From [Phialemoniopsis] sp. UDSM-2020 (lineage: Eukaryota; Ascomycota; Sordariomycetes; Thyridiales; Thyridiaceae): a stretch of 64,000 nt of DNA. The stretch lies in assembly GCA_018873225.1 (NCBI GenBank), contig JAEILZ010000007.1:558001-622000 (forward strand), given 5' to 3'. The notes below the pieces were generated by a model, which was given only the letters and a program-made list of their open reading frames with translations, did no database searches and had not been told where the DNA came from. The translations under genes and the position numbers were made by a program. This document shows, in pieces, positions 45,031 through 54,820 of the stretch; positions within the stretch are counted from its first letter, which is position 1, and the number at the start of each line of letters is the position of its first letter.

Positions 45031-46040
45031 GTCGATGGCCAGATCTCCTATTATGATGCAGTCTCGGCACAAGCAGACCATATCAAACATCACAACCCTG
45101 AGAGAGGGATAGAGGCATCCCTATTCTACATCACACGAGCGCGAACATTTGTCACATCCAACCAACTTCTTTCCCTCACTCCCATGTTAATCCAAACCAT
45201 GGGCTCCTCAGGCGAGGATTCGCCCCTCATGAGCGATACGCCGCACCACCTCTGGGCCGATCCCCATGACGCCACCATAGCGACGGACGACAACGACCAG
45301 GGTAACCCCTTGCTCCGTCGCCAACGCTCCGATCATGACGATCATGACGACGCCAAAATGGGACTGACGGCAACAACGGCAGCAAGCCAAAGAGCCCTTT
45401 CGCTGGCGCCGGCCCGCTTGGCAGCCAACTAGGGGTTTGCATCAGTGCGGGACCTGTAAGAAGAGGTGGTCCTACAAAGCGGTTAAGCACGCTGTGATGC
45501 ATCCCCGATACCGTTACTTTTTCGACAAGTCTTCCATGCAATGGGAAGACTGCAAGAAGTGGATCACAAGCAGCAAACCGGGAACAGTGCATTGTTGAAC
45601 AGACGACTCAGTGAAGACAGAGGGAATTGGAGTCTGCCGCAAGGTTTTCGATAATCTAGCTCTCATACAAGCCCACCTCCGGCCGCTTTCACCTGTGGTG
45701 GTGTCTACATCGTCCAAGATCATCAGTCAGGATCATGCAATGTGCTCTATCCGCCAGAGGATCTTGCTGTGCATGATGTTGCCATACATCACAGACTGTG
45801 CGAGTCTGTTGGTAATGACGCCGAGCTTTGGGCGCTGGCCGTCAAGCCTCCCATCTATGTCCTCGCGAATGCAACACAGAGAGGGAGGGAACCCATGCAG
45901 GTCGCCGAGAAGGGACCGGAATGGCTCACGACTCGCGTATATAGAGGCTGTTCCCGCTCCCCTCCCGACTTCGACATTCCTCTTCCTTTTCCATTCATCT
46001 CATCTTGTGGACCGCAGGCGCATTCAGCACTCGCTCCAAG
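45031..46040. other. Intergenic region upstream of the chromatin block
   Basis: An open plus frame at 45184-45432 (acidic, Asp/His-rich, reading MLIQTMGSSGEDSPLM) is possible but unrecognised. The rest holds no gene. The promoter of the next gene lies at its right end (TATATAG at 45938-45944). Confidence 0.45.
45938..45944 (+). promoter_or_regulatory. TATA-box-like element
   Basis: TATATAG lies about 100 bases upstream of the ATG at 46041, followed by a pyrimidine-rich leader. This supports the start chosen for the next gene. Confidence 0.45.
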
Positions 46041-47597
46041 ATGGACGCCCACATGCCGCTCCATACAGAACCATGGGCACTGGACCAGAAGCAGCCCGAG
46101 ACGGAGGTCGACCGAAGCCAGCTCGGTGATATCGCGCTTCCCTTCGTCAACTCCCTCGTCGCCATTTTCGACATGGAACCCCGCGCGCTGGACCTTTCAG
46201 ACCTGCCACACATCGCGAAGGAGATAGGAGTCGACAAGCTTCAAGCAGAGACTTTCAGCCCCGAGTCAGGCCCCTCCTACGGACCTATCGTACCTTCGAC
46301 AGGGCTCTTACTGCCCAGCCTTGATTCATTTTCGGGTTTGGAGCAGGCATCCTCCTTGGTGGGCAGTCCGCCTCTGGAACAATTCTCACCCTTCACATCT
46401 GATTTGATTTTGCCAGACCTTTGGCAGCCCTCCCCCCCGGGTTTACCGCTTCCCGACATAGACATCTTCTCAGGCGATGGGCAAGATCAACTGATTGGGA
46501 TTGAGCAAGCTACAGATCAACTCGGCTGGTTATTCTTCGAGAGTCCCATCGAGCCTGAAACGCCCGACCTCACGAACCTTGCTACATGTTGGAACGCTGA
46601 TCCTAGCGAACACATGACGCCAGATTTAGCGATTGACAGACTGTGTTTATGTACAGACCGACAGCAGTGCTCTCTGTCGACAGAGCATCACCCTTGCAAC
46701 TCACTTCAGGACTGCCCTGCCGTGACTGCGCCTATGCTGTCAGACGGAGATCGTTTTGTGCCTCAGGATCGTCGCGGGGCGTCGCCAGATGCAATTTCGG
46801 CGGAGGTCTCCAGTGCCGCTCCTCCATCAGCTGAGCTAAGACTCAGAGAATCATCACCAGGAGAAGACTGTGCCATGCTAAGTTTGGAAGCTCGATGTCC
46901 GCCCAACCCCACTGATCGCTCAAGGACCAACGACAACTTGGCTGTGGACACTGAGTATTTCTCTCCGGTAGATCGAGGCTGCGTCACTAGAATTTCATCA
47001 GGAAGCTTGCTAGAGTCGGCCGCAAGCAACATCTCGATCCCTCGCTGGGAGTCGCCAAACGGTTCACCGAAAAGAGTCGGCGATGATGAAGCATCATTGA
47101 GTCCCGAGACCTCTCTTATCAATATCATCGCATCTGGTGTGCCCAAGACTAGCACAGACGCGCAAGATGCAGCACCTCTGAGAGGTATCAAACGTCGTGC
47201 TAATCTGTCTAGTTCAGAACCCAAGAGGCAGCGCTGTGCCCGGGTCAATCTTCGCCTGGATGCCATCGAGCTGCCTGGTAAGGATGGAAATCTGGAAAAG
47301 CATCGCTGGAACCCACATGGAAGATACTGGTATTACTCCGATGGACATATCTATATCGATATGGCACTCCCAGAGCTCGCCAGACTGGAGTCGTCCGATA
47401 TAAATTTATGTCAGGTGGGGCTGTTTCATGTTCGTCCCAGCAATCAGATACCTGTCCAAATGGCATGGGATGATCAGAGGCGGGATTATGTGGGGAGAAC
47501 TGTAACAGGACGGACATTATGTGTCTCGCCGGTGCTGATGGAAGAGATGATCCAGGACCCTTCATCCAGTGGCCAATTTCAGGGATACTTCATTTGA
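46041..47597 (+). CDS. Hypothetical, mostly disordered protein with a folded C-terminal module
   Basis: Single exon, 518 residues from MDAHMPLHTE. The first ~380 residues are acidic, Pro/Ser/Leu-rich and probably disordered, with activation-domain-like stretches (LLLPSLDSFSGLE, PLPDIDIFSGDG). A basic patch, IKRRANLSSSEPKRQRC, is a likely nuclear signal. The last ~95 residues look folded, rich in Trp/Tyr (WNPHGRYWYYSDGHIYIDMA, QMAWDDQRRDYVGRTV). No family recognised. It is upstream of and co-directional with the JmjC-SET gene and may be a partner; that is inference from position only. Confidence 0.6.
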   Translation: MDAHMPLHTEPWALDQKQPETEVDRSQLGDIALPFVNSLVAIFDMEPRALDLSDLPHIAKEIGVDKLQAETFSPESGPSYGPIVPSTGLLLPSLDSFSGLEQASSLVGSPPLEQFSPFTSDLILPDLWQPSPPGLPLPDIDIFSGDGQDQLIGIEQATDQLGWLFFESPIEPETPDLTNLATCWNADPSEHMTPDLAIDRLCLCTDRQQCSLSTEHHPCNSLQDCPAVTAPMLSDGDRFVPQDRRGASPDAISAEVSSAAPPSAELRLRESSPGEDCAMLSLEARCPPNPTDRSRTNDNLAVDTEYFSPVDRGCVTRISSGSLLESAASNISIPRWESPNGSPKRVGDDEASLSPETSLINIIASGVPKTSTDAQDAAPLRGIKRRANLSSSEPKRQRCARVNLRLDAIELPGKDGNLEKHRWNPHGRYWYYSDGHIYIDMALPELARLESSDINLCQVGLFHVRPSNQIPVQMAWDDQRRDYVGRTVTGRTLCVSPVLMEEMIQDPSSSGQFQGYFI

Positions 47598-47909
47598 GCA
47601 CACCCTGTCTTTCTCACTCTGCCCTTCACAATACACTCTGTATTCTACACCAGTTTCTATTGATTGTTCAAGAAAGCATATTATCCTAGAATTTCTCTGC
47701 CTGGAGGACAATCCTCTAGTCTCCCGAAGAAACGATGATAGTACTCTTCTCCCCTGGCCAATGCGGGCAATTCTTCGCTATGCATGCTTACAAATTGTTG
47801 CCCCACTATGTTGTGTTCAGGTATCACGTGCTGCCCTAATCACCAAGAAATATTAGGCTCCAACAGTCCCCTGGTCCTGTAACGAGCCACCGACTCTCTC
47901 TCAATCGTC
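47598..47909. other. Short intergenic region
   Basis: It lies between two co-directional genes and should hold the terminator of the first and the promoter of the second. Nothing specific is recognised. Confidence 0.4.
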
Positions 47910-50852
47910 ATGATGGAGTTACAGAAAATCAAAGAGAACCTTGACGCATTTCGAAAGACGAGCACACAGAAATTTGAAGCTCTTGTGCATCAAGTTCGTT
48001 CATTGTCCAATGAGCAAGTTTCAAACCCCTGTGGACGACAATCACGGCCAGGACGCGCGCCACGTGAATCACAACACGACATACTGAATAGCATTCTCCA
48101 GGAACTCGAGACATGGCACGAGGAGCAAGAGGCTCAATTCGCTAAGCTTGATGCGGATATTGTAGAAGCCAGCGGCAAAGCTTCAAGCCACATATCCAAT
48201 ATTGGCTCTGGGGAGACGCTGAGCTTAACGAAAACGACGACTGCGTGTGCAGCAGAGCACGTACAGGACGAGCGCATACTGCAAGATCGTGGGCAAATCG
48301 AGCAGCGTGTGCAAGAAGAGAATGGGCAGGACGAGAGTAGGCGGGAGGAACATGTACAGACCGAGCGCGTACAGACCGAGCGTGGGCAGCACGAACGAGA
48401 CGAACGCGACGAAGGCGTGCAGGACGTACGCGATAGTACCGCGACCTCGCCACTCTCGGAGCTCGATGATTCGCGTCTCCAGGATTCATTTCAAGATGAG
48501 GATATCGCCGCGCCCGTTCTTCAATTGACTTGGCAGGAGATCACCGCCCATAAGAACCAGACTTTCGACGATATCCATACCTGTGCCGAGGCTAGACGAG
48601 CTGGATATGCTAGACTGGAGGTGTCCAATCTGCCAGCTCTCATTGTGGAAGAAGGTCAGATGACAAGGCCGGATAACAATCATTTTCAATATATTACATA
48701 CGAAACGCATGGTGGATTCACAAAAGTCAGCAATGCGTCCGACCCGGCTACTGAAATTAAGCTCCCCGCCCTCCCACTTCCTATGTTGCAAAAGCAGATA
48801 TGGACGCGAGAAAAACTTGAGACTATGGTTGAGGAGGCTCTGAAAAGCCTTAGCGACGGCCCTGTTCCCTACATAATTGGCGAACAACTATTCGAATATG
48901 GTCACATCAGCGCTGGTGAGAAGCTGAGGCAGAGGGGAGGTGGCAACATACGGGGCGTCAACACGCAGTATATGTACCTCAGCCCATCAGAGCTTCTGAC
49001 ACTGGCGATAATTCATAAGGAAGATGGTGACGCAGCCTCCATTAACGCGAATCTTTCTGGCTTCGACAAGATTTTGATCACAGTTCCGCCGGAGTTCAGC
49101 AGCTTACTGGAACGCCGTATGCGCGAATCTTTCCAAGATGAGGGAGATTGGAGCTGCTCGAGTTTCATTCGGCATTATTCCCGGTTTGTTCACCCGAAAC
49201 AGCTCAGGGCATGGGGAATTGGATATGATCTTTACGCGTACGGTCCAGGTCAGGGCTTTTACACGCTTGGAGGCACTTACCATCAGGTTGTCAACCTGGG
49301 ACCGACTTGTGCGATCGCCATCAACCATCAACCGAGCACTGCGCCAGATCTTCCGCCCGGCTACACATGGTGCAAAGCCAGCTGTCCCGGTAAAAATCAT
49401 ATCGACAGCACGCATTGGCGATTGCCGGAACGAGACCCGAGAGGAAGAACAAGAACTCTTTTGCCTAGCACAGCGAATGAGAAGCGCAAAAGGGACACGG
49501 CCAAATCTAACAAGCCGCCCAAGAAGAAGTCTAAAACGGAGGTGCTACACTCTCCTGAGCTCGTAGAAGTGAGAGCTCTACTCGCCAAAGTTGACAAGCT
49601 CTCCCACAGACCAAAGTTCGACGCTCATAGACCACCCGACGAGAACATCTTGAGGTTAGCTTTAGCGGTGTTGAGCAGGGAAGCGATCAAACAATTTTGT
49701 GCTACTATCAGCGCGGAGAGACAGCCAAAGACTATGAGTTATCGCCACGATCCTGGAGAAAGCATTTCCAGTCGTCTCGGGAGAAGATTGCTGGAAATTG
49801 AGAAGTTCAAAGGCGAAGAGCTTCGGCTACGAATCACCCAACGTCTCATCGCCATCGAAATTGACGAACACGTTGGCACGGCTGGTAGGAGTCGAGCTGA
49901 CCCGGTCAAGATGAAGCAGCTGCAGCAGGATTGCCGATGTGATGCAGCGACGCTAAAGAGTAACTTGATGATCGGGAGGCGATTAGACTGCATTGTCGGT
50001 GACCATGAAGGCATCTTGTGTTTCATGATGCACAAAGATAAACAACTTGGAACGAAAGCTTCTCACTACCGCAAACTGAACGACAACGATTTGGCGGCCT
50101 TCAATTTACTTCTCGACGGCGATCTGTACGTCAAGGCTATATGTGAAGCGGGCAGGGCTTTCCAGAATTCTCTCTATGGGGATGATGTGGAATTCCAATG
50201 GGAAACCAAACAGACCCGGATCGATCAGCTGCCAGAGGCAGAAATGATATCTCTCATGCAGCCTGTGCCGCTCATCCGCGAGTCTGTCTACGCTCCTGAG
50301 AAGTTTCCTGACTGGCCCCGGCCACCAGCCTGGCCTAGCGCATGGCCTTGGCCCTGCGACCCAACCAGGATCGTTGATGGAGGTCTGCAGTGCGATTTAT
50401 GCTGCGAGGCGGGTTGCTCTTGCATGGAGACTGCCTTCTCCTTCCTCAAGCCCAGGATTAGGAGGTACGAAGGAAAGGGACTTGGCCTTGAAGCCGTCGC
50501 AAGAGATCCAGGCCAAATCGCCTATAAGCCGGAGGACTTGATTGGGCATCTGACCGGCGAGATCATTCCGCTTGGCGCCAAGGATGATTCTTGGACGATC
50601 GAAATTGTTCGCTCCGACCTTGAGGAAGAGTCCGCCGTCTGCCTCGTTCACTGTGGCGAAGCTAGCAACATCTTTCGGCTTTTGAATCACTCGTGCAAAC
50701 CACTGGCTCGCTTCACTGAAAAACGGATTTCGGGGCGATGGGTGCTAGTCATCGAGGCGCTGCGCGACATCTATGACGGTTCTGAGATTACGGTTACATA
50801 TGGTGCAAAAGCAAAGCCGAAGGGATGCTACTGTCATTCATGTCGGAAGTAA
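47910..50852 (+). CDS. JmjC and SET domain fusion protein
   Basis: A single 980-residue exon. Residues 1-190 are a charged coil with degenerate QxER repeats. Residues ~345-475 resemble a JmjC oxygenase: GVNTQYMYL, then HKEDGDAASIN with His369 and Glu371, and GGTYHQVVNLG with His458, so all three iron ligands are present. A basic segment (KRKRDT, KPPKKKSK) follows as nuclear signal. Residues ~845-966 form a SET domain (EGKGLGLEAVA, RLLNHSCKP with Asn926-Cys929, EITVTYG with Tyr964) plus a post-SET Cys cluster (CYCHSC). This joins a candidate lysine demethylase or hydroxylase to a candidate lysine methyltransferase. Targets are unknown. Residues ~770-790 are encoded by DNA that also occurs in repeat family A. 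Confidence 0.82.
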   Translation: MMELQKIKENLDAFRKTSTQKFEALVHQVRSLSNEQVSNPCGRQSRPGRAPRESQHDILNSILQELETWHEEQEAQFAKLDADIVEASGKASSHISNIGSGETLSLTKTTTACAAEHVQDERILQDRGQIEQRVQEENGQDESRREEHVQTERVQTERGQHERDERDEGVQDVRDSTATSPLSELDDSRLQDSFQDEDIAAPVLQLTWQEITAHKNQTFDDIHTCAEARRAGYARLEVSNLPALIVEEGQMTRPDNNHFQYITYETHGGFTKVSNASDPATEIKLPALPLPMLQKQIWTREKLETMVEEALKSLSDGPVPYIIGEQLFEYGHISAGEKLRQRGGGNIRGVNTQYMYLSPSELLTLAIIHKEDGDAASINANLSGFDKILITVPPEFSSLLERRMRESFQDEGDWSCSSFIRHYSRFVHPKQLRAWGIGYDLYAYGPGQGFYTLGGTYHQVVNLGPTCAIAINHQPSTAPDLPPGYTWCKASCPGKNHIDSTHWRLPERDPRGRTRTLLPSTANEKRKRDTAKSNKPPKKKSKTEVLHSPELVEVRALLAKVDKLSHRPKFDAHRPPDENILRLALAVLSREAIKQFCATISAERQPKTMSYRHDPGESISSRLGRRLLEIEKFKGEELRLRITQRLIAIEIDEHVGTAGRSRADPVKMKQLQQDCRCDAATLKSNLMIGRRLDCIVGDHEGILCFMMHKDKQLGTKASHYRKLNDNDLAAFNLLLDGDLYVKAICEAGRAFQNSLYGDDVEFQWETKQTRIDQLPEAEMISLMQPVPLIRESVYAPEKFPDWPRPPAWPSAWPWPCDPTRIVDGGLQCDLCCEAGCSCMETAFSFLKPRIRRYEGKGLGLEAVARDPGQIAYKPEDLIGHLTGEIIPLGAKDDSWTIEIVRSDLEEESAVCLVHCGEASNIFRLLNHSCKPLARFTEKRISGRWVLVIEALRDIYDGSEITVTYGAKAKPKGCYCHSCRK
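48256..48430 (+). repeat. Intragenic degenerate minisatellite
   Basis: Units of about 12-15 bases of the type GTACAGACCGAGCGC encode (V/G)Qx(E/D)R in the coiled N-terminus of the JmjC-SET protein. Units are imperfect, and two adjacent ones are nearly identical. Confidence 0.65.
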
Positions 50853-51159
50853 GGAGACCAATATGTACATGTTGCCGAGGATGGCCCGTCTGCACGGACC
50901 CTAGAGGAAATACTTCCCTAGAGTCCGTGCGCTAGCACTCAGCACCAAACGCTGAGCACAATCCAGAATCGGCTCCTGCACGTCTGAAATATGATCCAGA
51001 TATAGACTCAAAGGCTGATTCCAACTTCTGTTTTTCGCGCCAAAAGCGCTTGTAGCGTGGAAAAGAGAGGCCTAGACACAGGCCGTATTTTGGTACGATA
51101 GTGTGCAACACAAAGCAAAACTCCCCTGACCAGTCCATACTGTACATACAGTACATACA
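50853..51159. other. Intergenic region with a hairpin
   Basis: Directly after the JmjC-SET stop, 50892-50907 and 50916-50930 form an inverted repeat (GCACGGACCCTAGAGG with CCCTAGAGTCCGTGC), the stem of the hairpin repeat family. It could fold in the 3' untranslated RNA. GTACATACAGTACATAC motifs lie just before the next ATG. Confidence 0.65.
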
Positions 51160-51841
51160 ATGGCTCGTTCCCACACAAAGATTGTCTTCCTTGGAGATTC
51201 TGGAGCAGGGAAGACAACTCTTGTTTCACGGCTTCTTAACGCTGAACTGAATGGCATGGTATGCGTCATCGCCCATCACCCGCTCGGTCGACTATTGATT
51301 CGGTGATCGTTAGTACGAGCCTACGATTGAGGATAGTTTCAAGATACTGCTGCGCGTGGACAAAATCTCGTATGCGGTGCAGGTGCTGGACACAGGCGGA
51401 GATGATCGTTTTCATGACCTAGAAAGATGGGTCAATACCGCCCATGCCGTTGTCCTAGTCTTTGTTATCGGCAATCAAAAGGCGTTTTGGTCGGTAAAGA
51501 AGCTTCTTGAGGCAATACGGCTCATTAGGCCATCTGGTCTTCCAATCCTTCTTTTCGGAAATCTCAAAGGACAGCGGAAAACCCCAAGGCACGAGATCAG
51601 GAAGCTGGCGAATATGCGGAACTGTTTAAGCATTGAACTATCAGCGGAGAGTGCACGAGTACCGGAACTTCATGTGGCGCTACATTCATTACTGTCACAG
51701 AGTGATCCCCGGATCCACGCTCGTTGGATTCGTCGGTGCCGGTTGTTTTTTGAGTCCTGGGGCCGTAAAGCGAGCCGAGCTATTCTTAGATTTGATATTC
51801 GATGGCAAGGTGGTGGTTTCATGTCGAACCGATGCGAATAG
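51160..51841 (+). CDS. Ras-like small GTPase, divergent
   Basis: Exons 51160-51258 and 51314-51841 (55 nt intron, phase 0) give 208 residues. The P-loop GDSGAGKTTLV is intact. Switch I reads YEPTIEDSF with the conserved Thr, and switch II reads LDTGGDDRFHDL in place of DTAGxE. The base-recognition motif NKxD is replaced by GNLKGQ, and SAK by SAE. It has no C-terminal CaaX box and ends MSNRCE. It probably binds nucleotide with altered specificity or acts as an atypical switch. It sits inside the chromatin block; any link to chromatin is unproven. Confidence 0.8.
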
Positions 51842-52042
51842 TAGAAACTTTTCAGGTATGGAGGCACGACTCGTTCAATGAAACATCACGTTGGATCATC
51901 GTGCAGATGGTAGCTGTCTGATTCTGTCATGTCATTGAGTTTTGTTACGGAGGCCTCTGCTCAAGCTTAAATAGCCAGCCATGCCCGCTCTGGACAGATG
52001 GTGTGTTCTGTCCTTCTAACAGTCTCCAATGATTTCCCCAGT

Positions 52043-52633
52043 ATGCCACCACAGCGCGTCGTCATTGACCTGACCAGTGATCGGGTCACAGAACTCATCG
52101 ACTTGACTGGTGAGGTGTTTGTGGAGCCCATCCGGTCCAGTGACGATCGCATTGCCACGAGCAGCGATCAGACGCATTGTTGTGCTTGGTGTTCCCGTCA
52201 GTTCGAACACAAGGCGGTATACTTTCGACACTGCGCCTGTGTAAGCTTTCATCAGGTGTCCGTCGCTCTCTTCTGTACGCTGACAATACAGATCGTCTGT
52301 GATGATTGCATGGTTCAATACCATCACCCAGTTCAGTGCTTGGTGCACGTCTATCACCCGAAGCAACGAATAAAGCCACTTTGGTTTGATTGCTATGTCT
52401 GCTTGGGTGGAGCGAGAAGAGCAATGGCAATGTTCCAGTGCGGTACGTTTTCTTCCCGAAACGCGAAGCTCTTTACTAACATGTGCAAAGGCCACCTCGT
52501 GCATGTGAGATGTTTGCGTGAGCGCAAGTGCGGGTACAGATGCAACGGTCACAGTACTCGGACTAAAGTTCGGATTCTGAAGCCACGCGGCTTCTCAAAG
52601 AAGGATGCTGAACAGCTTTATACGGAGAAATAA
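52043..52633 (+). CDS. Small SIM-containing RING-like protein
   Basis: Exons 52043-52240, 52292-52442 and 52491-52633 join in phase to 163 residues. The N-terminus has two SUMO-interaction-like motifs, VVIDLT (6-11) and LIDLTGE (18-24). Then come two Cys-rich parts: CAWC...FRHCACIVCDDC, and CYVCLGG...FQCGHLVHVRCL...CGYRC, the latter with RING-H2-like CxxC/CGHxxH/C spacing. The C-terminus is basic (KVRILKPRGFSKK). SIM plus RING suggests a SUMO-targeted ubiquitin ligase-like role in the nucleus; this is inference. A partial repeat of the VIDLTSER coding motif lies just downstream at about 52668-52690. Confidence 0.68.
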   Translation: MPPQRVVIDLTSDRVTELIDLTGEVFVEPIRSSDDRIATSSDQTHCCAWCSRQFEHKAVYFRHCACVSFHQVSVALFCTLTIQIVCDDCMVQYHHPVQCLVHVYHPKQRIKPLWFDCYVCLGGARRAMAMFQCGTFSSRNAKLFTNMCKGHLVHVRCLRERKCGYRCNGHSTRTKVRILKPRGFSKKDAEQLYTEK

Positions 52634-52821
52634 AGTCTCGAAACACTATGAAATCAAGTGCTTTGTCTGCAGTGATTGATCTCACGAGCGAACGGGCCGG
52701 AGGTGTCCATTTCACTCATCAATATCACCGTGACAACTGACCTGGTTAGGAAGGAAAAGTATCCAGATCTCCCAAGACATTGCACCAGCAAGTACATGTA
52801 GTGCCAGACTGTTGAGGTCGC

Positions 52822-54268
52822 CTAATGAATCTCGGACTGGCAAACAAGACAGTGTATTGGCTCCAGCCATGACCTCTTCTCATCCTCCACTCCTCTGCGT
52901 AAGTCTGTGATCTCCATTCGAGGGGGTACAAGGTCCATCCTCGGCACAGCTTGAAACGGTGCCTCGAATAGCCAGGTGGCAGAGTTAGGGCGCTTAGAGG
53001 CAGACGTTCTTTTCGACCGGCCGGGTTTACACGGCGAGCTTGGTGGCATAGGTGATTCTTTGGCCCTCCACTCGTCGTTTCGATGGTGGCTATCACTAAT
53101 ATTAATACTGCCGTTCTCGTCATCGGCTTCTCTCCTCTCGCTCCACGGTTGCTTTTGAGGCTTTACATGCTCTTCCTCGTCCATTCCGTCCTTGGCCACC
53201 CATACACACGGTAGACCTCGACCTAGTCGCTCGATGATCATCTTTAAATGCTCATTAATCAAGCATTCGTCATGCAACCATTCTCTGCAGCCTGGGGCGG
53301 TACACTCGATCAAAATCTTGTCGGGATTGGCTGGTCGTCCACATCTACAATGAGTGTGGGCTCCCTGTAAGAATAACGAACATTAGCAAAGACCTGGGTA
53401 GAATGATATGATACCTACTGATAGCCTCTTCGTTCGAATATCAAACCTCTGCCTCCAGTATAAGGCAGTTTGGACATCATTATCATCTTCCTCTACCATC
53501 TTATTCACGGTGGCGTGTGAGGCCACACTGAGAACGTCGATAATATCCACTGTGTATACATTTCAATTTATATCGTTATCACCCGCAACTGATTGGACTT
53601 ACTATGGTTCGAAGCAATAAGTTCGGTATCTCCATGATAGGATCGGCGGCCCCGAACGGCCTTCTCGCCATCTTGAGTGCCTTGTGGCAGGTCCTCTGGC
53701 CAGTACATCCAGTAAATTCGGGCATAGACGTGGGCCTGATCGGCAGCTCGAATCTCAAGAACGTATGCGACCCAATCACGACCAGACGTCTTGCGTACAT
53801 CTTGTTGTCTCAAAGATGCCTCATTTGCAACATAAATAAAGTCTCCGACATGGTATGTAGCCCCGTTATCTATCATAATAAGTGCTTGTATGTTATTGTT
53901 AAAATGAAAAAGCCCAAGCACTCACAGACAAATCGTTTGTACGACGTCATCTCAGACCACTTCTCGGGGGGATCAACGGCGTAGTGCACATCGAAAGTGC
54001 AGTGGCTGGCTGTAAAGGGAGAAACCTGCTTTGGCATTTTCTTGGTTGTGACATACCCATCAGCAGACCCATGTCTCCTGTGTTTGTCTCCCTTGGTAGT
54101 CTGCCCTTCAACGCTGACGGTAAAAGGGCAGAGCAGCTCCTCAATGTTTGAACCGGGGCATTTTCGTGAACATGTCATCTGAACGCCTGGCAGTGTTAAA
54201 TCTTCCTGTGGCATGGTAGGCAGCCCTTGATATGACGAGAACCTCGAGAATGGGACGATCGGGCTCAT
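52822..54268 (-). pseudogene. BAH and PHD-type finger protein with an apparent frameshift
   Basis: Exons 54268-53926, 53869-53603 and 53549-53419 join in phase. They encode an N-terminal domain ending PEKWSEMTSYKRFV and a BAH domain (YHVGDFIYVANEA, WVAYVLEIRAADQAHVYARI, MYWPEDLPQG, ELIASNH). Exon 4 (53365-52822) should continue with a PHD-like finger (HCRCGRP, IECTAPGCREWLHDECL), but the run at about 53338-53342 has one extra base, so CRCG and PANPD lie in different frames. Either the gene is inactivated, the base is an assembly error, or an unseen splice restores it. The tail is Ser/Arg-rich. BAH-PHD proteins read nucleosomes or histone marks in fungi. The start could also be the Met at 54214. 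Confidence 0.68.
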
Positions 54269-54820
54269 GTGCTATCTTTTTCCGTCTGAACAGTGAAATG
54301 GATGTTTTGACTGATACTGTATGTATGAGTCTAACAAGAACATAATGCATCTCATGTTTCCTATAAATCCTGCTCTTGGATGTAAGTACCACAGTACGTT
54401 GAACAGAGCTTTCCAGTCGTACGGTGCCCGATTGACACTTGAGGGCCGTCACTGGAACAGACGATCGAACCGTCCTGGACTGGAGATGAGCTTGGGACCG
54501 CTCAGGCAATCGAAAAGCCAACACTGACTTGGCGTCAGCAACTTTTGCCTTAACCCATTGAGTAAGTGTGAAGTGGTACAGTACATGTACCAAGTTGGCG
54601 AGACAGGAATGTATCAAGAGGGCCTTCACCCGAGAAACGAGCCTGCTTCACAACATCAGAGTACATGCTCTTTATGTACATACGGTGTATGTATGTACAC
54701 ACGTACACAGACTGTAACGCTTGGTCGCTGGGTTGGTATGTATACGGGCCAAATTCGAATGTATTGTATGCATCGCAGGCTGTCACAGTACAGTACCGGA
54801 TCAACACAGAGCGATATGAC
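54269..54820. other. Intergenic region rich in GTAC motifs
   Basis: No gene supported. 54570-54800 is dense in TGTAC/GTACA words (GTACAGTACATGTACC, GTATGTATGTACACACGTAC, CAGTACAGTACC). Similar words occur at 22877, 26955, 35457-35495 and 51140. It lies between the 3' end of the chromodomain gene and the 5' end of the BAH gene. Confidence 0.5.

Noticed and set aside
44581..45432. Plus-strand open frame of 283 codons
   Set aside because: It runs antisense through the bZIP relic and across the inverted junction, so it is a chance frame; only its last 80 codons could be a separate small gene.
54141..54629. Minus-strand frame of 162 codons
   Set aside because: It overlaps the BAH gene's first exon in another frame and has no recognisable feature.
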